Source: Flavobacteriales bacterium (GTDB lineage Bacteria > Bacteroidota > Bacteroidia > Flavobacteriales_F > PHOS-HE28). Taken from it: a stretch of 64,000 nucleotides of DNA. Numbering within the stretch: position 1 is the stretch's first letter; each line of letters opens with the position of its first letter. Below are positions 17,044 through 25,377 of the stretch, piece by piece. The notes beneath the pieces were generated by a model that saw only the letters and a list, made by a program, of their open reading frames with translations, searched no databases and was not told the origin of the DNA. A program made the position numbers and the translations under genes. The DNA lies in assembly GCA_030584065.1 (NCBI GenBank), contig CP129489.1, positions 1,388,640 through 1,452,639 of the forward strand, read 5' to 3'.

Positions 17044-17775
17044 ATGCGGTACTTCATCGTGCCCACCTACAACGAGGCGGCCAACCTGCCCAATCTGGCG
17101 CGTGAGCTGGCGCCGTTCCTCGCCCAGGCGGACACCTGGCTGGTGCTGAGCGACGACGGTTCGTCGGACGGCACGCGCGAGCTGGCCCCCACCCTGTTCC
17201 CACAGGAACGACTCGTGGTACTCGGCGATGGCACCAATCACGGGCCGGGGCATGCCTTCAATACCGGTTTCGAGTGGGTGCTGGCCCGCGCCAAGGACGA
17301 GGACCTCGTGGTGACCATGGAGGCGGATTGCACCTCGGACATCGGCATCCTGCCGCAGATGCTGGCCATCGCCGACCTCGGCTACGACCTGGTGCTGGCC
17401 TCGGTGTATGCGCAAGGCGGCGGATTCGACCGCACCACATGGCTGCGCAAGCTGCTTTCGGCGACGGCCAACTTCATCTACCGGTTCATCTTCGACCTGA
17501 AGGTGAGCACCCTGAGCAGCTTCTACCGCGTGTACCGCGCCGGCACGCTGCGCAAGGCGCGCGCGCGCTGGCCGCAGCTGATCGCGGAGCCCGGCTTCAT
17601 CTGCATGCTGGAGCTGCTCATCAAGCTCATCCGCGTCGATGCCCGGGTGATCGAAGTGCCCATGGTGCTGGCCTCGCAGAAGCGGATCGGCCGCTCGCGG
17701 ATGAAGCTGGTGCGGACGACCCTCGAATACTTCCGCTTCCTCTGGCGGTTCCGTTCGGAGAACCGACGGCGGTGA
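17044..17775 (+). CDS. Family 2 glycosyltransferase (dolichol-phosphate-mannose synthase-like)
   Basis: 243 aa GT-A enzyme. It begins MRYFIVPTYNEAANLPNLAR and has the nucleotide-sugar DDGSSDGTRELA site and an EADCTSD metal-binding region (residues near 95-101). The C-terminal half shows KLLSATANFIYRFIF and a rather basic end, compatible with peripheral membrane association. DPM1-like members make polyprenyl-phosphate sugars, which would feed the GT-C enzyme at 14512. It is tightly linked to the epimerase gene and ends six bases before the convergent DUF4294 gene. Confidence 0.9.
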   Translation: MRYFIVPTYNEAANLPNLARELAPFLAQADTWLVLSDDGSSDGTRELAPTLFPQERLVVLGDGTNHGPGHAFNTGFEWVLARAKDEDLVVTMEADCTSDIGILPQMLAIADLGYDLVLASVYAQGGGFDRTTWLRKLLSATANFIYRFIFDLKVSTLSSFYRVYRAGTLRKARARWPQLIAEPGFICMLELLIKLIRVDARVIEVPMVLASQKRIGRSRMKLVRTTLEYFRFLWRFRSENRRR

Positions 17776-17781
17776 GTCCGG

Positions 17782-18480
17782 TCAGTTGGCGGCATCGGCC
17801 CTGATGGGCATGCCGTACTTGCGGTAGAGCCGTGCCTTCCGCTTTTCGAGGCGTGCCTGCGCCTTGGCCGTGCGGGCCGCGCGCGCAGCAACGGCGAGCT
17901 CGCCGCGCTCGATCCGCTGCACGATCAGCTCCATCATCCGGTCCTCGCCCTCCCGGTCGTATCCGCTTCGCAGATCCTGGCCGAAGAGGCGCGCCATCCC
18001 CTGCCAGACGAAAGCGGTGAAGGAACCGCGAAGCTCCTTCACCAGCTCGAAGGAAGTCTTGCCGGTCTCACGGTCGATCAGCTTCACCAGCACCCTGCCC
18101 TGGCTGGTCGTAAGGTCCTTCACCTCCGCCTCGAACTCGGCGCGCAGCTCAGCCTCTGCGAGCTTGATGTACAGCTCCTGGTCGCCCTCCTTGGCGATGC
18201 GCGCCAGGTCATGCTCATACTCGCGGAGCAGGTCACCGGTGAGCCGTGCATAGGGGTAGACCTTGATGACGTTGCGGGTGAGTTTGTCATACCGCTCGGC
18301 CTGCCGCCGGTCACGCGCCGTCCAGCGGGTCTCCACCACTGCAGGACCCAGATCGATCACCGGCACGGTATCCCCGCCGATGATCACCGCCCGGTGCACG
18401 GTGCGCTGATGCTCCACCTGTGCCGAAGCGGCGGCCGGCGCGGTCAGCAGGGCAATCAGCAGGATATGGGGGAGACGCAT
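17782..18480 (-). CDS. Secreted DUF4294-family protein
   Basis: 232 aa. A signal peptide (MRLPHILLIALLTAPAAASA) is followed by the family core: RRQAERYDKLTRNVIKVYPYARL, then LYIKLAEAELRAEFEAEVKDL, GRVLVKLIDRETGKTSFELVKELRG and FTAFVWQGMARLFG. This protein family is restricted to Bacteroidota and has no assigned function. The C-terminal ~50 residues are basic and helical. It is a stand-alone minus-strand gene with its own TAGCTTCG promoter box. Confidence 0.85.
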   Translation of the reverse strand: MRLPHILLIALLTAPAAASAQVEHQRTVHRAVIIGGDTVPVIDLGPAVVETRWTARDRRQAERYDKLTRNVIKVYPYARLTGDLLREYEHDLARIAKEGDQELYIKLAEAELRAEFEAEVKDLTTSQGRVLVKLIDRETGKTSFELVKELRGSFTAFVWQGMARLFGQDLRSGYDREGEDRMMELIVQRIERGELAVAARAARTAKAQARLEKRKARLYRKYGMPIRADAAN

Positions 18481-18508
18481 GGGACAGCGGCGCGGGGATG
18501 CGCTACAG

Positions 18509-18516
18509 CGAAGCTA
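18509..18516 (-). promoter_or_regulatory. Bacteroidota -7 element TAGCTTCG for DUF4294 gene
   Basis: TAGCTTCG on the minus strand, 28 bases before ATG 18480. The same octamer is found at 43418. Confidence 0.55.
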
Positions 18517-18553
18517 CAACGCCGATCCCGTGCCGATATTCCCTTATACCCCC

Positions 18554-20047
18554 TCAGCGTCTGCTTAGTTTCCAGGGACTTGGGGCACTCGCAGCCGCAA
18601 CCGGAGCAGATGGCCGTGATGCGGCATGCGTCACAGCCGCCACCAGGGCCGCCGCTGCCGCCTCATCCGGTGTCAAGCCCTCCAGGACCTCGGGACGGAA
18701 GTGGTCGCGGACGAAATGGGTGTCGTACCCGCCGCTGCGGAAAGCGCCATGCCCCATGACGAATCGGCAGAAGGGCAGGGTGGTCTCCACCCCGGTGATG
18801 GCATAGTCATCGATGGCCCGTTCCATGCGGCTGATGGCCTCCTCACGGGTGGCCCCATGGGTGATCAGCTTGGCGATCATGGGGTCGTAGTGGATGGGGA
18901 TGGTCATCCCCTCTTCGAAGCCATCGTCCACCCGGACACCGGGTCCTTGCGGGGGCCGGTAGGTGCTGAGCCTTCCGATGTCCGGGAGGAAGTTGTTCAT
19001 CGGGTCCTCTGCATAGACGCGTACCTCGATCGCGTGTCCATTGATCCGCAGATCCTCCTGCGTGAAGGGCAGCTTCTCCCCTTCCGCCACGCGGATCTGC
19101 AGCTTCACCAGGTCGAGACCGGTGATCATCTCCGTCACCGGGTGCTCCACCTGCAAGCGCGTGTTCATCTCCATGAAGTAGAAATCGCCGCCCTCATCGA
19201 GCAGGAACTCCACGGTGCCTGCGCCGACATAATCCACGCTCCTGGCCACGGACACGGCAGCCTCTCCCATACGCTTGCGCAGCTCCGGGGTGAGCACGGC
19301 ACTGGGAGCCTCCTCCACCACCTTCTGGTGGCGGCGCTGCACGCTGCACTCCCGCTCGAAGAGGTAGCAGGTGTTGCCGTGGGTATCGGCCATCACCTGC
19401 ACCTCGATGTGGCGTGGACCGGCCACGTACTTCTCGATGAACACGCTGCCATCGCCGAAGGCATTCGTGGCCTCGCTGATGGCTCGCTCCAGGCCCTCCT
19501 TCAGGTCGGCCTCTTTCTCCACCACGCGCATACCCTTGCCCCCTCCGCCGGCCGCGGCCTTGATGAGGATGGGGAACTTGATGCTCTTGGCCACCGCGAT
19601 CGCCTCCTCCAGCCCGCTCACGGCCCCCTCCGTGCCGGGCACCAAGGGCACGCCGAACTTCTTCACGGCCTCCTTGGCGGCCAGCTTGTCGCCCATCACC
19701 TTCATGGCATGGGGCGAGGGGCCCACGAAGACGACACCAGCCTTCTCCAGCTCACGGGCGAACGCCCCGTTCTCGCTCAGGAAGCCGTAGCCGGGGTGAA
19801 CCGCATCGACCTTGAGGTCCTTGCAGACCTTCACGAGCTTGTCGATCACCAGGTAGCTCTCCTTGCTGGGCGGAGGCCCGATGCACACGGCCTCGTCGGC
19901 GAAGCGGACGAAGGGCGCGGTCCGATCGGCCTCGGAATATACGGCAACGGTGCTGATGCCCATCTCGCGGGCCGAGCGCATCACGCGCAGGGCGATCTCG
20001 CCGCGGTTGGCGACGAGCAGTTTCTGTATCCTCTTCGGCTTGGCCAT
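18554..20047 (-). CDS. accC: Biotin carboxylase subunit of an acyl-CoA carboxylase
   Basis: Carboxylates biotin on its carrier protein using ATP and bicarbonate, for malonyl-CoA (or propionyl-CoA) synthesis. 497 aa from ATG 20047 (MAKPKRIQKLLVANRGEIALR). Visible are VDAVHPGYGFLSEN, the ATP-grasp Gly loop AAAGGGGKGMRVV, the ECSVQRRHQKVVEEAPS stretch, and FYFMEMNTRLQVEHPVTE. The last ~30 residues are an Ala-rich tail. No biotin carrier gene (accB) lies beside it, so it may serve a carboxylase encoded elsewhere. The start sits opposite the gene at 20112. Confidence 0.93.
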   Translation of the reverse strand: MAKPKRIQKLLVANRGEIALRVMRSAREMGISTVAVYSEADRTAPFVRFADEAVCIGPPPSKESYLVIDKLVKVCKDLKVDAVHPGYGFLSENGAFARELEKAGVVFVGPSPHAMKVMGDKLAAKEAVKKFGVPLVPGTEGAVSGLEEAIAVAKSIKFPILIKAAAGGGGKGMRVVEKEADLKEGLERAISEATNAFGDGSVFIEKYVAGPRHIEVQVMADTHGNTCYLFERECSVQRRHQKVVEEAPSAVLTPELRKRMGEAAVSVARSVDYVGAGTVEFLLDEGGDFYFMEMNTRLQVEHPVTEMITGLDLVKLQIRVAEGEKLPFTQEDLRINGHAIEVRVYAEDPMNNFLPDIGRLSTYRPPQGPGVRVDDGFEEGMTIPIHYDPMIAKLITHGATREEAISRMERAIDDYAITGVETTLPFCRFVMGHGAFRSGGYDTHFVRDHFRPEVLEGLTPDEAAAAALVAAVTHAASRPSAPVAAASAPSPWKLSRR

Positions 20048-20067
20048 GGATCGGTGTCGGGGGAGCG

Positions 20068-20097
20068 CGAAGATGCGAAGGGTTGGCCCGAACTTTG
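20068..20097. promoter_or_regulatory. Divergent promoter region between accC and the 20112 gene
   Basis: On the minus strand CATCTTCG (20068-20075) lies 20 bases before the accC ATG. On the plus strand GAACTTTG (20090-20097) lies 14 bases before ATG 20112. Each differs from the TAnnTT(T/C)G form only at its first base. CATCTTCG recurs before other genes at 21633 (minus) and 40604. Confidence 0.4.
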
Positions 20098-20111
20098 GCT
20101 GAAGACCTGGC

Positions 20112-20927
20112 ATGCGCCGATCCTCCCTGCCCCTGCTCCTGCTGCTCGCCACCGCGGCTGCGGCCCAGCCGAAGGAGCGCACCTTCAGCACCGACACGGG
20201 CACCGTGGTGGTGCGCTACTTCACCAGCGGCCAGGTGAGCACGAAGGAGTGGCGCGACAAGGACGACCGCTGGGGCCGCAGCTGGGCCTACACGAAGAGC
20301 GGCGCGGTGATCTTCAAGGGTCAGACCAGGCGATTCGCTGGGCATGCATCGGTCCGCTTCAGCTACCACCCCAATGGCGCGGTGAGCAAGGCGGAGACGA
20401 GCGATGCGGCCGATGGCGGCATCCAATGGCACAGGAGCACCACCACCTTCGACGAAGAGGGCAACCGGACGGGCTTCTGGGAGGAAGGCCGTGATGACTA
20501 TGGCCCCCTCCCGCGGCTCACCATGCCGCCGCGCACCTTTCCGCCCAACCCCAGCGACCCGCGCGAACCGGGCCAGCCGGGCCTTGTGGAACCGAGCCCT
20601 CCCCCATGCCAGCGGCTCTTCGTCAACGAGGTCTTCCTGGTGAATGCCACACGGCAGGCGGGCAAGGCCAGGGTGAAGGCGCTGCACCCCTCGCCTGCCT
20701 TGAAGGATAGCGAGCACACCCTGGCCCCGGGTGATACCGTGCGCTTGGGCAGCTACAGCATGGGCGAAGCGTTCGCACCGCCGGAGAAGCAGTTGAACGT
20801 GGAGGTGCGCCGCGCCTTGCGGAACAGGAGGAAGGTCGCGGCACAGGGGGTGCTGCGCACGGAACAGGTGCAGGTCGGTGCCGAGCACCGGAGGTACTAC
20901 CTCGTGGTGCGGGGGTGGAGCCGTTGA
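20112..20927 (+). CDS. Secreted protein of unknown function with MORN-like repeats
   Basis: 271 aa. A signal peptide (MRRSSLPLLLLLATAAAAQ) is followed by strands resembling the toxin-antitoxin/MORN-variant repeats found in many Bacteroidota secreted proteins: VVVRYFTSGQVSTKEW, SVRFSYHPNGAVSKAE and TTTFDEEGNRTGFWEEG. The middle is Pro-rich (PPRTFPPNPSDPREPGQPG) and the C-terminal part (VNEVFLVNATRQAGKARVKA) looks like a separate domain. I assign no function. The stop directly abuts the stop of the convergent hydrolase gene. Confidence 0.7.
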   Translation: MRRSSLPLLLLLATAAAAQPKERTFSTDTGTVVVRYFTSGQVSTKEWRDKDDRWGRSWAYTKSGAVIFKGQTRRFAGHASVRFSYHPNGAVSKAETSDAADGGIQWHRSTTTFDEEGNRTGFWEEGRDDYGPLPRLTMPPRTFPPNPSDPREPGQPGLVEPSPPPCQRLFVNEVFLVNATRQAGKARVKALHPSPALKDSEHTLAPGDTVRLGSYSMGEAFAPPEKQLNVEVRRALRNRRKVAAQGVLRTEQVQVGAEHRRYYLVVRGWSR

Positions 20928-21623
20928 TCAGGCCCCCACCGCCAGCCCCCAGAAAGCGCGCAGGTGCGGCAGCAGCACGTCCAGGTCAACGGCATCGAAG
21001 GGATGCTGGGTATTGGGCAGCACCAAGGCACCGGCCTGGGGCATGTGCCGGGCGGCCTCGAGGGTATGCTCGGGCACGGCCGTGCGGTCGCGGTCGCCCA
21101 CGCAGAGCAGCGCTGGTGCCGTGATGGTGCCGAGCACCTCGGGCGTGAGCAGCGGACGCTCATGCAGGCCGGTGATCAACGCGGCCGTAGCGCGCAACAG
21201 GCCTTCCCACCGCGCCGGGCCATGTGCATGCTGAAGCTGCATGGCGAATTGCGGCACCTTCTCCTGCATCTTCTGCGGGTCCAGCATCCGCCGCTCGCGA
21301 TCCAGGCCCTGGCGGTCCCACTTGACCTTGGTACCGAGCGTCACCGCCGACCTCACCTGCTCCGGGAAGCGGCTGGCGTACAGCAGCGCCGCATAACCGC
21401 CCATGCTGTAGCCGAACAGGTGCGCCTCGCTCCACCCTGCCTCATCGAGCGCATCATGGATGTCGCCAAGGAAATCCTCCATGGAAAGGCCCTCCTCCGG
21501 AATGGGCCTTTCGCCGTGGCCGCGGAACTCGAGGGCATGGGTGCGTACACCGGGCAGTGCCTCGCGCAGCCGGGCAAGCTGTTCGCGTGTACCGAGGGCG
21601 CCATGGAGCAGAAGGAGGTTCAT
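20928..21623 (-). CDS. Alpha/beta-fold hydrolase
   Basis: 231 aa from ATG 21623 (MNLLLLHGALGTREQLARLR). The nucleophile elbow is GYSMGG, with the oxyanion-region LLLHGALG at the start. The acid is likely the Asp in LCVGDRDRTAV and the His the one in LPNTQHPFDAVD. It belongs to the small single-domain esterase/thioesterase-like group (MenH- or YbfF-like). The substrate is unknown. A longer start at 21683 gives 20 extra residues with no similarity and would cover a CATCTTCG promoter-like box at 21633-21640. Confidence 0.87.
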   Translation of the reverse strand: MNLLLLHGALGTREQLARLREALPGVRTHALEFRGHGERPIPEEGLSMEDFLGDIHDALDEAGWSEAHLFGYSMGGYAALLYASRFPEQVRSAVTLGTKVKWDRQGLDRERRMLDPQKMQEKVPQFAMQLQHAHGPARWEGLLRATAALITGLHERPLLTPEVLGTITAPALLCVGDRDRTAVPEHTLEAARHMPQAGALVLPNTQHPFDAVDLDVLLPHLRAFWGLAVGA

Positions 21624-21950
21624 GGATGGAAGCGAAGATGCTGCAAAGGACGGGGCCTTGGACGCGATGCCCAGCTGATCCAAGGGCGGACCTCACCCGC
21701 CTCATCAACAGGCATGAACTGGAATGCAGTCCGAAGGCAAAGCAGCAGTTCATTACTGTCCGGTGCATCGGATAACCGGAGGACGGAGGGAAATGCCATG
21801 ATGGACCTTGTGGCGCGCAAGGCATCCCAGCCGCGTCACCCTCGCTGCGCGAACGGCCGCACCTCCGCCTGAAGAGGCTGCAGGCCATCAGGCGCGCAGT
21901 CGCCGGTCACACGGGCATTGACCCATCATGCGTGTTCACCGCTTGGTCAT
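21624..21950. other. Intergenic region without a recognisable gene
   Basis: About 330 bases between the hydrolase start and the T9SS-sorted protein. It contains a CATCTTCG box on the minus strand at 21633-21640 that probably serves the hydrolase. Short readings exist in several frames but none has family similarity, a signal peptide or consistent codon use. No tRNA or convincing stem-loop was seen. Confidence 0.5.
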
Positions 21951-21958
21951 TAGCTTGG
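21951..21958 (+). promoter_or_regulatory. -7-like element TAGCTTGG
   Basis: TAGCTTGG lies 17 bases before ATG 21976. The TTGG variant also occurs at 33770 and 51183. Because the box lies between the two candidate starts, it argues for ATG 21976 over 21928. Confidence 0.45.
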
Positions 21959-21975
21959 CGGAGCAAGCCGCTCCC

Positions 21976-22446
21976 ATGCTCCGCCTCACTTTCCTCCCAC
22001 TCGTCCTGGCCGCGCACGTCCTCCATGCTCAGCAGGCCAGTGTGGCCACCGGCGGCGACGCCGGCGGAGCCGGTGGAAGCATGAGCTACACCGTGGGCCA
22101 GCCCGCCTGCATCACCCTTGCCGGCGCGGCCGTTTCATTGGCGCAGGGCGTGCAGCAGCCGTACGAGATCAGCGTGACCACCGGCATGGGCGAGCGGGCC
22201 GATGGATTCACGCTCGCTGCCTGGCCCAATCCCACCGCCGAGGACCTTGAACTGACCGCGGCTGGCGACCTCCCCAAGCCCCTGCGCTACCAATTGCATG
22301 ATGCCGCCGGCCAGTTGCTCGCGGAAGACCGCATCACCACCGACCGCACGCGCATCCCCATGGCCGGCCGCGCAGCGGGCACCTACCTCTTTGGCGTGCT
22401 GGGCCCCACAGGCCCGCTGCGCACCTTCAGAATCGTGAAACACTGA
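21976..22446 (+). CDS. Small type IX secretion-sorted protein
   Basis: 156 aa. The signal peptide MLRLTFLPLVLAAHVLHAQ is followed by a short Gly-rich region (ATGGDAGGAGGSMSYTVGQP) ending in LAQGVQQPYEIS. The last ~80 residues form a type A T9SS C-terminal sorting domain: LAAWPNPTAEDLEL, YQLHDAAGQLLAEDRI and a final GTYLFGV...RTFRIVKH. The C-terminal domain directs export through the type IX system and attachment to the cell surface, and the mature passenger is only about 60 residues. It lies 22 bases before the S74 protein gene on the same strand, so both are probably co-expressed. Confidence 0.85.
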   Translation: MLRLTFLPLVLAAHVLHAQQASVATGGDAGGAGGSMSYTVGQPACITLAGAAVSLAQGVQQPYEISVTTGMGERADGFTLAAWPNPTAEDLELTAAGDLPKPLRYQLHDAAGQLLAEDRITTDRTRIPMAGRAAGTYLFGVLGPTGPLRTFRIVKH

Positions 22447-22468
22447 TCCGCACCCACCCCGCTCCCCC

Positions 22469-23872
22469 ATGATGAAGCCCTTCACCCTTCCCTCCGCGCT
22501 GCTTCTCGCGACTGCCCTCTGCGCCCAGGCCCCGCAGCGCCTCAGCTACCAGGCCGTGGTGCGCAATGCCGCAGACGCCCTGGTGACCAACGCCCCTGTG
22601 GGCATGCGGGTGAGCATCCTGCAAGGAAGCGCCAATGGCACGCCGGTGTATGTGGAGACCCACAACGGCATCACCAACGACAATGGCCTGCTCACCGTGG
22701 AGGTTGGCGGCGGCGCCGCCGTGAGCGGCAGCTTCGCGAGCATCAACTGGGGCGCCGGCAGCTACTGGCTGCGCACCGAGGCCGACCCCAACGGCGGCAC
22801 CAGCTACACCATCACAGGCACCAGCCAGCTGCTCAGCGTGCCCTATGCGCTGCATGCCGCCACGGCAGGCAGTGGCGGGGGCACCTTCACGGCGGGCACG
22901 GGCCTCAGCTGGAGCGGCAACACCCTCAACGCCCTGTCCAACTCGCCGATCTGGAACGCCAACGCGCTGCTCAACATCCCCGTGAGCGGCAATGCCCCGG
23001 CGGTCAACAATGTGCTGCTCTTCAACGGCAGCGCGTGGGTTCCCGGCACGGTGAGCGGCAGTGGCGGCACCACGGTGGACTGCAGCACGAGCTTCAACAC
23101 CAACCACACCATCCGCGGCACCGGCAGCGGCGGATGGGAATGCACCGACGCCGTGTGGGTGACGAGCACGGACCGCGTTGGGATCGGCACCACCTCGCCC
23201 AGCAGCAGCTTCGACCTCACCATCGGAAGCGGCGGCTTCCTGGCGGAAGGCAGCACCACCACCAGCAACATCGCCGGGCGGCTGCGCGTGGGCGGCACCA
23301 CCAGCACCAGCTACGACCTGCAGGTGGACGGCCAGGGCTACTTCACCAATGGCCTGCGCGTGGGCACCACCAGCAGCCCGGCGAGCGGCGGCCTGCTGGC
23401 CAACGGGAACATCGAGACCAACGCCCGCTTCGTGCAGGGCAGCAGCACCAGCGGCACAGGCACAGTGATGGTGCGCACCAGCAGCGGCGAGCTGCGGCCG
23501 CAGAGCAGCACCCTGCGCGTGAAGACCAATGTGGCCCCCTTGCACGTGGACAAGGAGCGGCTCTTCGCGCTGCGACCGGTGGAGTACGATCTGAAGCCGG
23601 CGCTGGGCGGAGGCCACGAGGTGGGCCTCATCGCCGAGGAGGTGGAACGGGTGCTGCCCCAGCTCGTGGTGTACGGCCCTGCCCGCACCTGGACGGACGA
23701 CAGCGGCATCCCCGCCACCGATGCGCAGGGCCGCGAACTCGTGGACCCCAGCCGCACCGAGGCCTACAGCGTTCACTACGACCGCTTGGCCGTTCTGCTG
23801 CTGCAGGTGGTGAAGGAGCAGGAGCAGCGCATCGCCGAGCTGGAGCGGCGGCTGGCGGAGGGCGGCAGGTGA
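22469..23872 (+). CDS. Secreted tail-fibre-like protein with C-terminal S74 intramolecular chaperone domain
   Basis: 467 aa. A signal peptide (from MMKPF or the next Met at 22472) is followed by an N-terminal domain (RLSYQAVVRNAADALVTNAPVG) common to Bacteroidota surface proteins. A long Ser/Thr/Gly-rich repetitive beta-region follows (GIGTTSPSSSFDLTIGSGG, GLRVGTTSSPASGG). From about residue 349 there is a peptidase S74-type domain: LRVKTNVAPLHVDKERLFAL, then GLIAEEVERVLPQLV. S74 domains trim themselves after helping trimeric beta-helices fold. There is no T9SS sorting domain at its end, which is a short coiled coil (EQEQRIAELERRLAEG). Confidence 0.85.
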   Translation: MMKPFTLPSALLLATALCAQAPQRLSYQAVVRNAADALVTNAPVGMRVSILQGSANGTPVYVETHNGITNDNGLLTVEVGGGAAVSGSFASINWGAGSYWLRTEADPNGGTSYTITGTSQLLSVPYALHAATAGSGGGTFTAGTGLSWSGNTLNALSNSPIWNANALLNIPVSGNAPAVNNVLLFNGSAWVPGTVSGSGGTTVDCSTSFNTNHTIRGTGSGGWECTDAVWVTSTDRVGIGTTSPSSSFDLTIGSGGFLAEGSTTTSNIAGRLRVGGTTSTSYDLQVDGQGYFTNGLRVGTTSSPASGGLLANGNIETNARFVQGSSTSGTGTVMVRTSSGELRPQSSTLRVKTNVAPLHVDKERLFALRPVEYDLKPALGGGHEVGLIAEEVERVLPQLVVYGPARTWTDDSGIPATDAQGRELVDPSRTEAYSVHYDRLAVLLLQVVKEQEQRIAELERRLAEGGR

Positions 23873-23943
23873 GCGGCTCCGCATTGATCGACAGCGTCGA
23901 GCATCCATCGTGATCCGCTGAAGGCTTCACCGCTCTAGGAACC

Positions 23944-24897
23944 ATGCGCACCCGCCTTACCGACATGCTCCGGTTGGAGCACCCGCTCATCATGGCCCCG
24001 ATGTTCCTGGTCTCCAACACGGCCATGGTGAAGGAGGGCCTGCGCTGCGGCGTGGCGGGCTGCATCCCGGCGCTGAACTACCGCACCCTGGAGGAACTGC
24101 GGGCCGCCTGCCGCGAATTGAAGGCCGCCAAGGCGGAGTGCGGCAAGGGCGCCTATGGCTTCAACCTCATCGTGAACAAGAGCAACCCCAAGGCTGCCAA
24201 GCAGCTGGAGGTCCTTTGCGCGGAAGGCTGCGACTTCATCATCACTTCGCTCGGCAGTCCGGAGACCGCGATCAACGCGGCGCACAAGGCGGGCATCAAG
24301 GTCTTCTGCGATGTCACGGACCTGCGGTTCGCCCAGAAGGTGGAAGCCCTGGGGGCCGATGCGGTGATCGCCGTGAACAACGAGGCGGGTGGCCACCGGG
24401 GCAACATCCCGCCCAAGGACCTCATCGAGCTGCTGAAGAAGCACTGCACCATTCCGGTGATCTCGGCCGGTGGGGTGGGCAACAAGGCGGAGATGGACCG
24501 GATGCTGAGCTACGGCGCAGAGGGCGTGTCGGTGGGCAGTCCCTTCATCGCCTCGGTGGAAGCCCCCATCACGGACGACTACAAGCAGGCCTGCGTGCAG
24601 TATGACGCCAAGGATATCGTGCTCACCGAGCGCATCAGCGGCACGCCGTGCACGGTGATCAACACACCCTACGTGCAGAAGGTGGGGCTGCGTTCCCCTT
24701 GGCTGGAGCGCTTACTGAACAAGAACAAGCGCCTGAAGAAGTGGGTGAAGATGCTCCGCTTCTACATCGGCATGAAGGCCACGGAGGTGGCGGCCCAGCA
24801 GGTGACCTACAAGACCGTGTGGGTGGCCGGCCCCAGCATCCAGCACACCAAGAAGGTGGAGCCGGTGCGGGAGATCATCCGGCGCTTGGTGGGGTGA
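23944..24897 (+). CDS. Nitronate monooxygenase-family FMN protein
   Basis: 317 aa TIM-barrel flavoprotein of the 2-nitropropane dioxygenase/NMO group. It starts with TDMLRLEHPLIMAPMFLVSN and has VNNEAGGHRGNIPPKDL and the FMN phosphate-binding segment VISAGGVGNKAEMDRML, then GAEGVSVGSPFIAS. Family members oxidise nitronates or act as enoyl-ACP-type reductases (FabK-like), and sequence does not decide between these. It is a single plus-strand gene followed by a hairpin. Confidence 0.9.
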   Translation: MRTRLTDMLRLEHPLIMAPMFLVSNTAMVKEGLRCGVAGCIPALNYRTLEELRAACRELKAAKAECGKGAYGFNLIVNKSNPKAAKQLEVLCAEGCDFIITSLGSPETAINAAHKAGIKVFCDVTDLRFAQKVEALGADAVIAVNNEAGGHRGNIPPKDLIELLKKHCTIPVISAGGVGNKAEMDRMLSYGAEGVSVGSPFIASVEAPITDDYKQACVQYDAKDIVLTERISGTPCTVINTPYVQKVGLRSPWLERLLNKNKRLKKWVKMLRFYIGMKATEVAAQQVTYKTVWVAGPSIQHTKKVEPVREIIRRLVG

Positions 24898-24902
24898 GGG
24901 TT

Positions 24903-24928
24903 GCAGGGTCCTCTGCAGGAGACCCTGC
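24903..24928. terminator. Hairpin after nitronate monooxygenase gene
   Basis: GCAGGGTC (24903-24910) pairs with GACCCTGC (24921-24928) around a 10-base loop, six bases after the stop. It lies between convergent genes and may act on both strands. No T-run follows. Confidence 0.5.
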
Positions 24929-24978
24929 GAAGGCATCGGGCCCGTTTCGCAAGACCAGGTTCCACGGCAAGGCCTGAC

Positions 24979-25353
24979 CTAGCCCAGGAACGTTGTCAGG
25001 AGAACAGGTACTGCGAGTGCGATCATCAAGGGCAGCACATGGACCGCCACATCGCACCAGTCCTGGCTACGCCCCTCATGCCAATCATACCAAGCACCGC
25101 GATTATAAGTCGGCTCGCGGCGAAATACGCGCTTGTACAGGTATCGAAATGAAGCGTAGCAGGCTACATAGGAGAACGGCCCGAGAAGCCCATCCCACGT
25201 GTTCAGCCGTAGGTTCTCCGGCACGCGCCCGATGATCCCGACGACCGCCAATGCACCGGTCGATACGAGCAAGACCAAGAGCAGATGGTCGTTCCTGAGC
25301 CACTTCATGAAGCCACAGAACGCCGGGCAACAGGTGATAGCGACCCCGATCAT
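24979..25353 (-). CDS. Small integral membrane protein of unknown function
   Basis: Up to 124 aa. ATG 25353 is the longest reading; ATG 25308 (MKWLRNDHLLLVLLVSTG) is an equally good start and gives 109 aa. Membrane helices are seen near the N-terminus (LLLVLLVSTGALAVVGIIG) and C-terminus (HVLPLMIALAVPVLLTTFLG), with an amphipathic middle containing YKRVFRREPTYNRGAWYDW. It follows sucC by 24 bases on the same strand. Base composition is lower in G+C than the neighbours: I counted 32 of 60 in 25081-25140. No family is recognised. Confidence 0.6.
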   Translation of the reverse strand: MIGVAITCCPAFCGFMKWLRNDHLLLVLLVSTGALAVVGIIGRVPENLRLNTWDGLLGPFSYVACYASFRYLYKRVFRREPTYNRGAWYDWHEGRSQDWCDVAVHVLPLMIALAVPVLLTTFLG

Positions 25354-25377
25354 GCCGCCAGAGGATTCGGCGCGGCT

